DNA of 64,000 nt from Megaleporinus macrocephalus (GCA_021613375.1 CM038706.1:26501366-26565365), one strand, 5' to 3'; shown: positions 35,632 to 48,590, numbered from the stretch's first letter. Numbers and translations: made by a program. The notes: generated by a model not told the origin, from the sequence alone.

Positions 35632-37498
35632 ATGGACGGCGACAACGCAGGATCGCCACCTAGTCAGGGCTCCAAGGCCGGAGGAGGAGGAGGCGGCTTT
35701 GGTGGCCTGTTCAGGTCAACAGGACCGGGCTACTCAAACTCTGAGCTCGCTGGAGTGCCGTGTAAGTAAATGGAACTGAACTTTCAAAGGGGAATTCCAC
35801 CATGTGTATAAAATTCTGAAGAATTAATTGAATAATTTATAAGAGGGCATTCAGAGTGATTTGATGTAAAATTCAGATTTGTTCACAGTGGTGGTCATGG
35901 GAACCAAAAGTCTAAAGCCTTAAAAAGGAACTGATTTTTCAAAACAGAGGTGGAACCAGACATCCACCTCTAAAAGCTCCCACACATTAAATAGTTATGA
36001 ATACGCTGCCTGACACCTGAGGCATTGTTTTGAGGTAGTTTTGCATAAAGATTTAATTCTAATTCGTTCACTGTGGAGGGAATTATGCGGTGGAGGCAAA
36101 CTGGTACCCAAATAAAACTTTTGTGTTTCTTTTCAAATTTATTTCGATGGTGTCAAAATCAGCATAACATACAAAAACTTAGAACTGTGTAGGTTTACTG
36201 TTGGTTTTCAATAAAAAATAAAATGTATGCTGTAGACATGGCAACGCCTTCGGTTCTGTCATCACCACTGTAGAAAATTGTTCTGGATTAAATTAAAAAT
36301 AAAAAGTGTTGCAGTTCCCCATTAATCACCACAAAGACTGCCTTATAGAAAGTTTCATTTTTATATGTAATGGTTAAGAATATATACTGCTGTAGCCCTT
36401 AGATATTGTTTTACAGTAGTTTTGAGAAATATTTGAAAAGATATGAATGGTGACGAGATACATACAGAGCACTGTAAGATATAAAGTATTCAAACTGGCA
36501 TCACCCCAAATACTTCTTTTCAGATACATTGGTTCATTTTACTATTATTTACACTACATATAACAAATCAAATGTAGATTTTCTGGTCATTTGATAGCAG
36601 TATCTTTACATTTTATTAGCCATTCATCAACATATTATATTCTTACATGTTTCAGTTGTTATGATTACTTGATTTATTGGCACCCATTTATCCCCTTCTC
36701 ACTTATTAAGAGCTGACAATCACTCAAGATATGCATATATCTTCTGCACTTGCTACCGAAGGCACACATGCCAAGAAACTGTTAATTGTAATAATTATTA
36801 TGCATTATGTTTAATCAGTGAACACTTTAGGTTTTTTTTACATTGAACCCTGATTGCACAATGTTTACATCTCAATAACTAAACTATAGACTAATTATTA
36901 TTTTCCCTGAATATAGTCAGTTAAGGCATGTTTGGTGTTTGAAGTGTGCTTTTATTAAGTTTATGTCACAAAACAAATCCCAGACATCCATTATTTTTAG
37001 CTCCATTAGCCTTATCGCTCCAGCGCAAAGAAGCAAGCGCGGGGCACCAAACATGTCTTGGCTGATCGACTGCATTTGGAGTAAATCAGGTACATTTAGA
37101 TTTTTCGCTCAGTTCAACTGTTCCTGTAAACTGGTGCCACTGTAGCAGTTGCATAGATCTGTGCTACGTTCATGAATAACTAAATAACCCAGTGTTATAT
37201 TTGTTGTGTGTTTTTTTTTTTTTTTTTTTAAACAGTGACAGGTATGAGCCCCCTCTCACCGTATCTAAACGTGGATCCTAGATATCTGATTCAGGTGAGA
37301 CTTATGATCACTAATGCTCTGCAACATCAATTCAGAACCAAATGCATTGCACGTTGTTAAGAGGTAGACAAAGTTATTTTCCACTAACATAAAACAGATA
37401 TGTATGATTGGGGTCTTGGTCGTAAGAGGGGGGTTGGAATCTTTCCCAGCGCTCATTGGACGAAGCACCCAGGACAGTATATATTACTGTTGTTGTTA

Positions 37499-37530
<32 letters not shown>

Positions 37531-40500
37531 GTTGTTGTTGTTGTTCTTCTTCTTCTTCTTCTTCTTCTTCTTCTTCCTTATTCACTACTATCCTGTAAAC
37601 AGCTGTAAAAATAATTTCAAATACTTTATATAAACGTTGCTAATACATGAGTCTTGTCCATTCATAAATTGTGAGAAGACCAGACATAATGGTAAATTAA
37701 TAAACCTATTCTGAACAGAAAATTACATTAGATTAGATTAACAGCTCCATCAGCAAGTCTTATTGTTGTCATGTTCTGTCTATTATAGGATGCAGATGAG
37801 TTCATTTTGCCCACTGGTGCCAACAAGACCAGAGGCCGCTTTGAGTTGGCCTTTTTTACAATTGGATCGTGCTGTATGACAGGTACGTTTCCCTTCACCC
37901 TTTCACAAAGTCTATAATAGGGCTGTGTTTTATTTAAGTGGTTTTACATTTCAGGATGTGAATCCTGGTTTAAAGACAGTAGTGGTGCTGTAGTGAATGA
38001 TGTTATGAAATTATGTTTAATATCCCACATACAGTAGAAAGGATTTGTAACAGCATGTGTAATGCACTTTTACCATAACAGCCTCTCATTTGCTACCGTG
38101 GATGTATCCGTTCATCCTCCCTTCCCTTATTTGCAGAAGCTAAAAAACAACAACGCTGTAGTCTTATGATATTAGTTTTTTTATCTTCAGGCGCACTATT
38201 TGGAGCCATTAATGGACTGAGAATGGGACTGTCTGAAACCAAGAACATGGGCTGGTCTAAGCCTCGCAATGTACAGTAAGTACTGTCTCTATTAAGAAAA
38301 ACAAATAGAGATTTTTATGAACATAAACCAGGGAGTCCACTTAATGTAGTCAGTTAAATTGCTTTAAAAGCAGTACTTTTTTCACATCAGATCCTGGCTT
38401 TTGACTCTAGTGGTCATTGTTGATGTCTAAGCTGGACGCTCAGTTAATTAATTAATTCATGCATGTATAACAGATCATTTAGTGCAGTGTTTTGTTATTT
38501 TTGTATAGTCTTTGTTGCCTTTCCCCTGTACTGTACAACTTGACGCTGTCCAGCCATTAGATGGCAGTGTTTACTGTGGTTTGGCTGCTTGGGCTCCTTA
38601 AATGTTGTTTCCGGCACTTAGGGGCACAGTCAGATGACTCATTCACACAGTAGGTGGCGTCTCCCTCTTCCATGACGCCAGAGAGCAAGCTGTATTATGG
38701 ACAGACCCACAGTACTGTGTGATCACTCTATATAATCTCTCTATATGATGCTGTTTATGAACTCTATATGAGCTTCTAGCTATTCTTATGTGATTGCCCC
38801 GGTTTTTATCAGCAAGTGACAAAAGTGTTCATACAAGACTTTGAACTGAATTGGCCACATTTAACAGTAAACAGAAAATAGAATATAAAATATAAATGTC
38901 TTGTGTGTTGCAAAAGCACTTCTTACACAACTACACATGTGGCCTCATGATATTACAGCTGCTTTCTGAGAGTCTGCTTTGTTCCTGCAGTGCACGCTGG
39001 AGTGCATGTGTAACCAGATTTGAGGGCCAAGTTTAGCTGAGTTCAGGCTTGAGGAAATTGCTCAAGCTCTTGGAACGTGATCTGGCTCAGCGAGGGACGC
39101 TGTTTTAGAATTTTAAGGAGTATCAGGCTTAGAGTCTGAGGTTGCATACATGCTTTTTCAGTGTACATTTTTCTTGTGCAAACGATTGTGGACCAGCAGC
39201 TCAAACACAGCTGTGTGTACAGAACTGTGCCCTGATGTAGCGGATGGTCAAGGCCATAGAAGGAGCCACTATGTGTAAATCCTTCTATGTGCCGGCATGT
39301 GAGGGCCAAAGGCTGCCTGTGATGCCTCGCACACATGACCAATACCTCTCTAAACAGTAGCACTGAGGAATGTGTGAGCAGTAGAGAGATGCATGCCATA
39401 AGATGTAGTGTACACCTCACTCCGAGTCTCTTGATGGCTATCACATGACCTGTCATGGAGAGGCTCAGGAATGTTACTGAATAGCTGTTCCTACATGTTA
39501 TGTCAACACTGTTAGGGGACAGATACAAGCATGTTTGTGTAGAACTGATACGCTGATGAACTGATAATCCCCTTTTACTGCTGCATTAGAATAATATGGT
39601 AACACTGTGTTTTGTCCTTACCATTAGCTATTTATAGGCCTATATCATGATAAAAAACTAATATTCCTAAAATAAAATATCCTCTTTAAATTTGATAAAT
39701 ATATAAACATTGTTTACAAGTTTAAAAATTCACCCCTAAATCCATATGATCTGCATATGCAAACTGTAAAACAAAAATCCATTTTTTGGCACAAACGCCC
39801 ACAAAAAAGACTTAAAGGTGCCATACACTGTCAAAGTTAAATCAAGTGTTTGGTACATGAAACTGATATACTATAAACCTCCTTCAATTACGTATTTGCA
39901 AAAGGAGAACAGTAAAACATGTCCTAAAGTATTACATAACATTATATATATTATATTGTATTAATATTATACCCCCCCCCCTCAATTTACATATGACAAT
40001 GAAGCAATAGCAATGAATATAGTGGACCATGTGGAGAAATCTACTGTTCCAGTCTATAGAGGATATATTAACACTTTTCAAAACCCTTTCCACGGAACTG
40101 AACTGTCCGTGGGCATGACCAGTGTTGACCTTTTAAACTAGGCTGAAGTTGTCTTCATATTCATCAGCTTCTTAATCAAATGTTCCGTTTCTCCCTCATT
40201 GCTACAGCTTGTACAGGAGCCAGAATATAACTGTGGCACTATTTAAAAAAAAAAATTATTTACTTTGTTGACGAATTAAGTGGCTACGATGTGTAACGTT
40301 AGCTATTAGCAATCTCCAAGTAACTAGCATAGCTAGTTCATCAAATTATTCATAAACTCACCAAATTCAACAGCTTTGTTCTAAAATCCAAATCATAGTG
40401 TGTAAAAGAGTGTTTGAACCTGCATCTGGACACTTGTCACCATGACCAATGTCACATACCTTCTATGTAGACATATAAAAGCTAAGTGCTAAATAAATAC

Positions 40501-40940
40501 ATTCTATGGGGGCTTGAAATGTAGGATTTGGGCCCTTAAAAATAATATCACAACAGAATATGCTTTCACATCACCAAAGATGTAGGAAGGCCTTTACTCT
40601 TATCAGTAATACTTATTAGCCATCTAACCTTTTCATTTCTCTAAGGCTGTCTGTCAGAGGGATTAAGTCTTCTTGTGAAAGGACATGTCCTTTACTTTCT
40701 CCTGTAGGGTGCTAAACCTGGTGACGCGTCAGGGTGCTACATGGGCAAATACTCTGGGCTCACTTGGTAAGTGCCCTAGTTTCTCTCCCTGTGAATGTGA
40801 AAGATATTGTTCACGTTAGCCGTCACTTGCACTGCCACCTAATCACATTAATGGTCCGATCAGACTGCACAGGCCTTTTGAAATATGTGCTGCTTTACTA
40901 AGTAGCTGAATGTCTGAATGAATTTGCCATTACATTATTT

Positions 40941-41002
<62 letters not shown>

Positions 41003-44000
41003 CCAGCTCTATTGTACAGTGTGTTCGGTGTGGTCATAGAGAAGGCCAGAGGAGCGGAAGATGACCTCAACACTGTGGCTGCTGGGACTATGACTGGTAT
41101 GCTTTATAAATCCCCAGGTGAGGAAACAAAGGTGGGCTAACTGGGCCGCGTTTAGAATAGAAACTGTTTCTTTCCTGGAAATCTGCTGCAGCTGATATTG
41201 AGAAGTAAGGAAAAGGGGAAAGTGGCCAATCCCATGATCCATTGAACACTGGGGTATTGTGTTTTTCACAGTTAGGTGTTGATTTCCCGGTCATTGTAGT
41301 TCCTTAATATACTGCGCCACTGGAACTGGTATTAGCCTCACCTGTTTCAGAGACCTTGTTTCACGTGCGCTGCCGCTCAGTAGTTTCAGTTGTTTGTAAT
41401 GTTTGAACCAATATGGTTCCTGTATTATCATCCCTAATTGAAACTCTTTTGGCCAAAAAGGGGTTTAAACAGCTGATTTAAGAGTGGTCTGAGTGCTGAC
41501 GTCACAATAAGTAGATAAAAAGTGTGAGGTTTGACTGTAATTCCAAATAAATATACACTTACTGAGGACTTACTGAGGACCTATGCTCATTTGACATTTT
41601 ATGAGCTGCACTTACCATATAGAAGCACTTGGTAGTTCTAAAATTACAGACTGTAGTCCAGCTCCTTCTTTGTATACTTGTTTGACCCAATTTCACCCTG
41701 TTTTTCAATGGTCAGGACCCCTAAAGGACCACCAAAGAGCTGGTATTATTTGGGTGGTGGATAATTCTCGACACTGCAGTGACACTGACATGGTGGTGGT
41801 GTGTAAGTGTGTGATGCATTTCTGAGATTGTATCAGACACAGCAGTGCTGGTGTAGTTTTTAAACATCTTAGTGTCACTGCTGGACTGAGAATAGTCCAC
41901 CAACCAGCAACATCCAGTCAACAGAGTCCTGTGGGCAGCATCCTGTTACCGCTAGAGAATGACCAACACAAACTGCTATTGTGCTATCGCATCTGACTTT
42001 CTTTGTTCAAGGTGGACTGACAGGGTAGTGGTGTCTAATAGAGTGGACAGCGACTGGACACAAGGTTCGAAAAGTGCTCAGTGAGTGTATATATCTCTAA
42101 AATGAATATCAGATATGGACCTTAATGGAAAAACTTGATGGGCATTGTGGAAACTTTAAATGTATCAGACTAATCAAAATAAGCACTGCTGTCAGTCAGT
42201 CCTTTCTCTGCCATTTTTGATCCAGAATTATTTCGGTCAGTGACGAATGGAATTTAAAAGCACATGGAAAGGAAACTAAAATTCTGCTGGCTAATCGGCA
42301 AAAAGGAATTCTGGTTTAGTCATGAATTCAGACGGGTCTTTTTAAGATATCCACAAGAGCTAGACATGCAGCTAGAGCACATTCTGAATTCCCTGGACAA
42401 ATAGGTTTCTCAGTAAGCTGCTCAGGGGTTTGTGTGTGGAATACTTGTGGGTTGTGTGAGATTTGTGAAATGGACTCTAGGTCAGTTCAATGTCTGGAAG
42501 CACCCGGGGAAACACTGTCAGCCAGAAAACACAGACCAATACACGTGGTCTCATGTGACTTAATTGTTTGAGGAAGTGTAGTACAATCTCATATACCTCC
42601 AGCAAAGTTTTCAGAATTCTGGACCACAAAGTGACTATTCATATGTATAAGCAACTTTACTGCAGGAGAAAAATATTTCAACAACATTACAGACCAATGA
42701 ATAACATTAGTACTGTAATAATAACCTTAGTACTTTATTGTGTAGTAAAATAAGTAATTAGCTTTTTTGGCATTGTGGTATCATTATGACTGCTTTTGGC
42801 AAACTATGTATAGTTACTTATGGTTAAGAGGGCCTTGTGATGTACTTTTACAATTAAAGGGGATCTATTATGCTCTTTAGGGGTCTACTAGAATATATGT
42901 TTCAATTCACCAAACTCAACACTTTAATCATACTTGTATTTACATTTAGGTGTAGAAACATCCTGTCGCAAGTCCCCGCCTACACACAGATGCAGGTGAC
43001 GAATAAAGATTCAGTATTTCAGTAGAGTAGTTTCTGTATGAAAGAGCTTCTCCCTCTGGCGTGTACTCTGGGCTTTATAACTTTGCAGACCGTTTACATC
43101 AAAAAAACTATATTACACACTAAAGGAAAAAAATGGAAAAGCATAATATTTACACTTTCAATGGGGTTCAAGTCAGGAGAAGCCTCTCTAGACACCAGGT
43201 CTTAGTTTATTTGGCTGTATGTTTGGAGTTGCTGTGTAGTTTAAACACCCGTCCTCTCTGCTTCTTGGCCCGTGAAATGATCGCTGTGTTTATTTCCTTT
43301 AATGACATGTCACAATAGTGTTTGAGGAGAAGCAGTCCCATGTCATGATGCTCCCACTTGTGCACTTTACTGTGGGCGTTCTTGGGATCATATGTGCATC
43401 ATATGGGATCATGTGTATTATTATTTCCACAGAGATCTATTTTTGTTTATATTGTTTCAAAACAGTTTTAATTGGTCTAGATGACACAAATCTGTTCTTT
43501 TTTATTTTTAGCAGAGGAGTTTTAGTGGGGTGTAGAGACAGAGATGAGATGCAGCACAGTTCATTGCTTGATATTCTTTATGCAGTTGCTGTTTCTGCTG
43601 CTGTCCGGCTGCTTACCTTCCTCATCATTAGTCTATAAGGTGCTCCTGTCCAAGAACGTCCAGTTACATATTATGTAAAAGTGTGTACTGGCAAGGATGT
43701 GTAAGGCCTTTGCTTTGGCTTTGTAGCTTTTTCCACTCAAATGTTATTTAGTAATGCAACTCTTGAGAACTTCAGCTCGAACAGTCTTCACTATAAATGC
43801 TTCATGTTATGTGAAATCGTATAACAACCAAATGGCAGTGTATTTTATAACAACAGCATGTGCATTAATATGTAGTATTTAATTCATGTAATTCTTACAT
43901 GTGTGTATGCTTTAATATAATGATTGGAAAATGTTCCCCTATTTATGTAATTTCTTAAAAACATGTACAAAAAACATGTTGTTCATGTTTATAAATTCAG

Positions 44001-44444
44001 TTTTAAAAGTCAAAAGACATATATATTTGAAATGGATATGTGTACCTGAGTATTTAAAAAAAAAAAAAACATTAGGTCTTGTCACAGCTTCTAGAATAAT
44101 CTTAAGACATTGAAAGAGTACAAAGGTGCCCACATCAAAAGGATGACATTAATGACTAAACAGCAGCATATGAGTGTATGTTAGCGAAACAAACAGGTGG
44201 CAGGAGGAAAACATCTGAAACTTGGAAACATTTCTTTAACACAGTTTATGCACAGCCCACCAGCTAAAGTAGGAATGGGACAGTTGCACTGGATCATGTT
44301 CTATCTGTAGTTCTCAAGAGTAAACTGATATATTCTTTTTCACCTTGATTTCTGAAAAGTACTCCGTGCTTTAATTTGTACATTTGTTGTGTTCCGGTAT
44401 ATATATGTATGTATGTGAACTGAAAAGTGTCCCTCTCTGTTTTA

Positions 44445-44512
<68 letters not shown>

Positions 44513-44527
44513 TTATTATTATTATTA

Positions 44528-44587
<60 letters not shown>

Positions 44588-44643
44588 GGTAAAATAAATC
44601 AATAAGTAAACAACAACAATCAAATATAATAAGTCATTTATAA

Positions 44644-44712
<69 letters not shown>

Positions 44713-47700
44713 TTATTTATTTATAATTGACTTATTATAGTTGATTGTTGTTGTTTACTTATTGATTTATTTTATTACTATTGTTGTTATTTTATTTTAT
44801 AGACGCAAGCCTGTATTACAGCAAGAAAAGCAATAAATATGTAAATTACAAAAAAAATCCCTTTTACAGTCCTGCAGCTAGAAAAAAACATGTGATATAT
44901 GGGTCTGCTGGTTTTCAAAGTGTTTTCCATGAAAATTATTGCAAACACCTGATCAACAATCCTGTGGAATGTCCCAGCATGCACAGTTGTGCAGTTTTCA
45001 GAAAGGGACGTTACTAGAAAGCATGCATGTACCGCTGTGTGTGAGTGAGATAACCAGGTTTATGCCACGTTGTGAAGACCAAAACCTGTTTATACAGCCC
45101 CGTTGTGGAGACCAGTCTTTCTTGAGGGAACCACAAAGTAAATCATTAAATTATAAGAAAAATAGGTTAGTAGTAGTTCTGGTTAAGGTTGGGCAAAGTC
45201 TCTACCAAATTAATGGAAGTCTATGTAAGGTCCCCACAATTCACAGAAACAAACATATGTGTGTGTTTTCGCCAGTCAGCTAAAGGGAGTAGGCTAGAGT
45301 TCAAATTCAGACAAGACGTTTGTGACAGCAGCTCCCCCCCACCCCCTCCATTGCACTCAGCTGATTTGAGATTGGCCTTAGTGAACCTGCTCGTTCCTAT
45401 CAAGAGTTCATTGACAGCTTGAAGTGATATTCGGAGCTCACGTGACCCTCTCAAAGGTGTCAGATCATTTTGTTTTTTCCGGACACAGAGGAAGGTTTCT
45501 TTTATAGTGCATGTACAGCAGCTATAGCTATAATTTAGTTTTTTAAAAGTGTCCTCCTGTCCGGTGCAAAGTCTCTTGTTCTGAATAGCGGGTGTTTTGT
45601 TCTTTTGTTATTGTTTTTACACACAAATTGACAGCTGAGCAAACAGTAACTGAGCAAGTGGACGTGCAGGGATGCAGGGTTGCAGAAAAAAACTGCAGTT
45701 TGGGAAAAGAAAACAGGCCTTCATAACGTTTAGTCTTATTTAATGGAAAAAGATTGTTGGAGCATGTTGGTCTGCTTGTCCTGAAATTTTCACATAGTAT
45801 AAACGACAGCTGGCCTTTTCAAAGGAGGGGGAACTGGGGATAGACAGTTTGGTTTCTAAAAATATGTATGTGTTGCTACTGTGACTATGCAACTATTGGA
45901 TTAATAGAGTTGTCTATCAGGAGTCGAATGAAATATGTGGAAATTATAACCTATTCAGTAGTGTGTAAGTAAATATTGATACACTTGAGTTTCTGTTATA
46001 ATGAAAAGGTTGGTGCAGACAGTGGTTTATTTTATGTTGAGTTTAAATCCATCTTTAGCAGTGTTGGAATCTTCAGCCACTTCAATGTAAACATGCAACA
46101 TAAAATCACGCTGCTCACATTAGCAATACCCAACCTTCAGTATGTATATGGTCATGTGGTTTAATATTATTGCAGTTTTTACAAATGGATTTTACAGATT
46201 TTACAAAAAATGTACTGTAAACTGTAAACCCTGTAACGTGATAAGTGCCATATCACCAGGTATGTGTTCTAACACTAATTTGAGTTGAATGTACACTACT
46301 GCTCAAAAGTGTGGGATCACAGTGAAATGTTCTTGTTTTCAATGGAGTAGACTTCCTTCCTTAACACAACAATGGACTGACGGGTCTCTAAAGAAAGTTG
46401 TTTCTTTCTGGACATTTTGAGTCGGTCAGCAAGCCATCAACTGCTGATACTTCAGATACTAAACTAACCTAGAATGTTGTTCTCACTTTAATACTCACTT
46501 ATTAGTAGAATGTTTTTCAGCTGTGCATCACAATTGAGCAAGAGTGTCCTAACAACCAATGAGCCCAATAACATCCTTAACTTGGATTGGCGGCTGTACC
46601 AGGAGATTTAGACAGAGGACTGAGAATTGCTGATAATATGACTATATGCAAAATAAGCCTCTATACAAAAATAGGCTTTAATACAAACATTTTTATTCTT
46701 TAAAAATCATCTGAGACACTGAAATTAACTGTGAAATGGACAATATTGTTTGTGAATTGCATGAAAATTGCATGAATTGCATGAAATGAAATTCTAAAGT
46801 AATCCTAAACTTTTGAGCAGTAGTGTAGTTTATAGGCTTTGCTCAGTATCAGTCCATGTATATATGGAAACTAATCTGCAAAAACAGCCTGTTCATGGTT
46901 TGTGATGTCTTGAAAAAAGGCTGTTTAAATATATCTGACTATTCAGCCTACCACATGTTGGCTCCACCCATGCATACAGAATATAGAAGGAGTGTTTCTG
47001 CCTAGACTGTTTTTGAATGAAGCACAATACAGAGCAGCTAATCAGAACAGAGTTTACAGTTTTGAGGGCAACATGATAAAAACAGCGTGTTTCGTTTAAA
47101 GGGATAAAGAGCAGTTGGAAATGGTCATGAAAACATGAAGCTACATAAAGACACTTTAGCATTGAACATGAACCAAAAGTAAAAAAAAAAAAGAAGAAAC
47201 GCAAATGTAGGGCCCTTTAACAAAACATTTGATTCTGAATAAAAGCATAGAACTGACATTAATGAGTACAGTTAGCTGTTTATCCATGACATAACTCTGC
47301 AAACATTTATTTATTTACTTTTTTATTCATTTGATTTACTACATGAATAATGGTCAATAATTCAGAAGGTTACAATATGCAGTTGTTGTGGTATTAAGCA
47401 TATTTGGTAACCCTTTTTCTACAACCTGCTCATCACAGAGTTTTACCTCAAAGCAAACGAGTCCTTTGTCACAGCCCCCCCTCTCGGGTCTGAATGACTG
47501 TTAATTGTGCTGTGCCTGTGGGCAGTGTGTCCTGTGTTGAGAGCGATGGGTGTGGGCACCATATTGGGAGAAGACTAAAGGCAGGCTCTGACTGAGCTAT
47601 TACGTAGTGCTTAGCTCATCCCACACTTATCAGGCTTCCCCTGGTGGTGGGTGTGGAGGATATGCACCATTACATGAGAACTCTATCAGTCCTCATCCCC

Positions 47701-48285
47701 TCTACTGAACTCTACTGAGTTCTACTGTCTCTGTTAGAACCCGGTCTCCTGCATCTCCCCAGCATTTAGGCGAGGTTTTAGTCCATCAAGACAGTTTGTC
47801 AGTGACCACGGCTGCCCGCTCACAGCTTTGACACACTTTTGTTCACGTTTTGCACACCAGACAGTCCAGAACACTGTTCTGAAACTTAACATTGACTGAC
47901 TTCTCAGCAGTTTGGCAGTAGTGTGGATTGACATGAGATGTTTGGGTTCATGTTGTGGCTCCATTTTATTTATTTATTTATTTTTTACTCCACTCTATTA
48001 GACTGGTCATGGCACTAATAATCCTTTGCTCGTGTTCCCAAATCCTGGCTCTGTTTACACTTTTGAAGCCAACAGCCACGTCTCGAGTGAATGTAAGAAA
48101 TGATCATCTGTCTGGATTCGAAATGAAGTCTGTGTTGTTGCTGTTCATTGACCCCTGTGCTTCTGTGTGTTGTAGGGGGTGTGCGTGGAGCAGTTCGTGG
48201 GGGCGTCGTTGGCCTGGTTCTTTCAGGACTCTATGCCCTGTACAATAACTGGGACCACCTGAAAGGCTCACCCACGCGCTATTAA
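35632..48285 (+). CDS. timm23: Mitochondrial import inner membrane translocase subunit Tim23
   Basis: Seven exons join in frame: 35632-35761, 37236-37294, 37789-37882, 38191-38275, 40708-40766, 41007-41117 and 48176-48285, giving 215 residues (human 209). All introns have GT/AG ends. The product is the channel-forming core of the TIM23 complex, which passes presequence proteins across the mitochondrial inner membrane. Residues 1-43 are a Gly/Ser-rich, divergent N-terminus. SPLSPYLNVDPRYLIQ (48-63) and DEFILPTGANKTRGRFELA (66-84) are diagnostic. Four hydrophobic segments of the Tim17/22/23 fold follow, about 82-100, 124-150, 165-180 and 186-204, with Gly-rich motifs such as GALFGAINGLRMG. RGAEDDLNTVAAGTMTGMLY (157-176) is nearly invariant. 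The C-terminus KGSPTRY differs from human. An in-frame TAA two codons before the ATG fixes the start. The gene is head-to-head with a zinc-finger gene and tail-to-tail with ncoa4. Confidence 0.97.
35762..37235 (+). other. timm23: timm23 intron 1
   Basis: Starts GTAAGT and ends in an 18-T tract plus AAACAG. The AT-rich interior has no reading frame or clear repeat. Confidence 0.9.
37487..37577. repeat. Compound trinucleotide microsatellite in timm23 intron 2
   Basis: TTG/TTA units pass into (ATT)n, then (GTT)n, then (CTT)n. Open frames through it (poly-Leu, poly-Tyr, poly-Ser) are artefacts. Confidence 0.95.
38276..40707 (+). other. timm23: timm23 intron 4
   Basis: 2.4 kb between a GTAAGT donor and a CTGTAG acceptor. 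It has a C9 run near 39973, and GGGCCCTTAAAAATAA near 40530 resembles a fish repeat edge. A 161-codon antisense frame (39528-39043) has no recognisable domain and is not called as a gene. Confidence 0.85.
40941..41001. repeat. (GT)n microsatellite abutting the timm23 exon 6 acceptor
   Basis: About 28 GT units with one early TATG interruption end only five bases before exon 6; the acceptor reads GTGTGGCCAG. No separate polypyrimidine tract exists between repeat and exon. Confidence 0.97.
41554..42089. mobile_element. Foldback DNA repeat, copy C
   Basis: The left end TACACTTACTGAGGACTTAC and the right end GTGCTCAGTGAGTGTA are inverted relatives. The interior has ACAGACTGTAGTCCAGCTCC, CAATGGTCAGGACCCC, GGTATTATTTGGGTGGTGGA and GACACAGCAGTGCTGGTGTA. 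It is flanked by TA-rich sequence. Confidence 0.78.
42855..43070. repeat. Probable interspersed fish repeat
   Basis: AAAGGGGATCTATTATGCTC at the start, and the same general pattern (AAAGG...TTTGTTT, CCCTTTAA) at 46880-47225 and 62390-62500, suggest a shared old repeat. Boundaries and class are uncertain. Confidence 0.35.
44449..44774. repeat. AT and ATT microsatellites inside a long inverted repeat
   Basis: (AT)n at 44449-44509, (TTA)n at 44510-44586 and a second (AT)n at 44649-44707. A unique arm, TAAAATAAATCAATAAGTAA followed by ACAACAACAATCAA (from 44590), is mirrored by TTGATTGTTGTTGTTTACTT followed by ATTGATTTATTTTA (to 44774). The arms match over more than 50 bases with only a few differences, and the second (AT)n forms the loop. 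Confidence 0.93.
45055..45272. repeat. Degraded fish repeat ('TGTGGAGACC ... GTCCCCACAATTCACAGAAA')
   Basis: CGTTGTGGAGACCAG, GGTTAGTAGTAGTTCTGGTT and AATGGAAGTCTATGTAAGGT followed by CCCCACAATTCACAGAAAC match an abundant fish repeat pattern familiar to me. It carries no gene. Confidence 0.55.
46292..46827. mobile_element. Tc1/mariner-derived MITE with TA target sites
   Basis: TACACTACTGCTCAAAAGTG at the left and CTAAACTTTTGAGCAGTAGT followed by GTA at the right are inverted copies of each other over about 18 bases. TA is present at both edges. The 536-bp interior lacks a transposase frame. Confidence 0.85.
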
Positions 48286-48590
48286 GCCAGGAGCAGCTAT
48301 GGTGGTCATTCGGTGCTGCTAGACGCTGAAAGCCTGTCCTACAAAACCATTCGCTCTAAATCTTTGATGGTACAGAGGTTTTGGGGAGCATGTAAATGTT
48401 GGTACATACAGATGATCCTATTGAATTATAAATTGCTGATTTGTATTTCTTAATGTGCTGGGATGCATTTCTGATTTGAATACAGAACATATATTGTAGA
48501 GACCATTTATGACCTAACAGGCCATTGCAGTGCAGAGATCTGAGATCTGAATTATCTGTATCTTAAATAAAATGTAGTCTGTCCTGTGTG
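48286..48590 (+). other. timm23: timm23 3' UTR
   Basis: Begins after the TAA stop. The AATAAA at 48566-48571 should direct cleavage about 15-25 bases later. No repeat is seen inside. Confidence 0.75.
48566..48571 (+). terminator. timm23: Polyadenylation signal of timm23
   Basis: AATAAA within TTAAATAAAATG, 281 bases after the stop codon, followed by a GT-rich stretch (GTCTGTCCTGTGTG), the usual downstream element. Confidence 0.75.

Larger units (their letters stand above)
41118..48175 (+). other. timm23: timm23 intron 6
   Basis: A 7.06-kb intron from GTGAGG to TTGTAG. It hosts the foldback copy C, an AT/ATT microsatellite cruciform, a degraded fish repeat at 45055-45272, a Tc1-derived element at 46292-46827, and repeat-like sequence at 42855-43070 and 46880-47225. 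The remaining parts carry no gene. Confidence 0.9.

Noticed and set aside
39043..39528. 161-codon open frame on the minus strand in timm23 intron 4
   Set aside because: No recognisable domain, ordinary composition for translated noncoding DNA, no splice or promoter context, and antisense to an intron.
43318..43638. 106-codon hydrophobic plus-strand frame in timm23 intron 6
   Set aside because: Hydrophobic character reflects T-rich DNA; no conserved motif, no exon borders.
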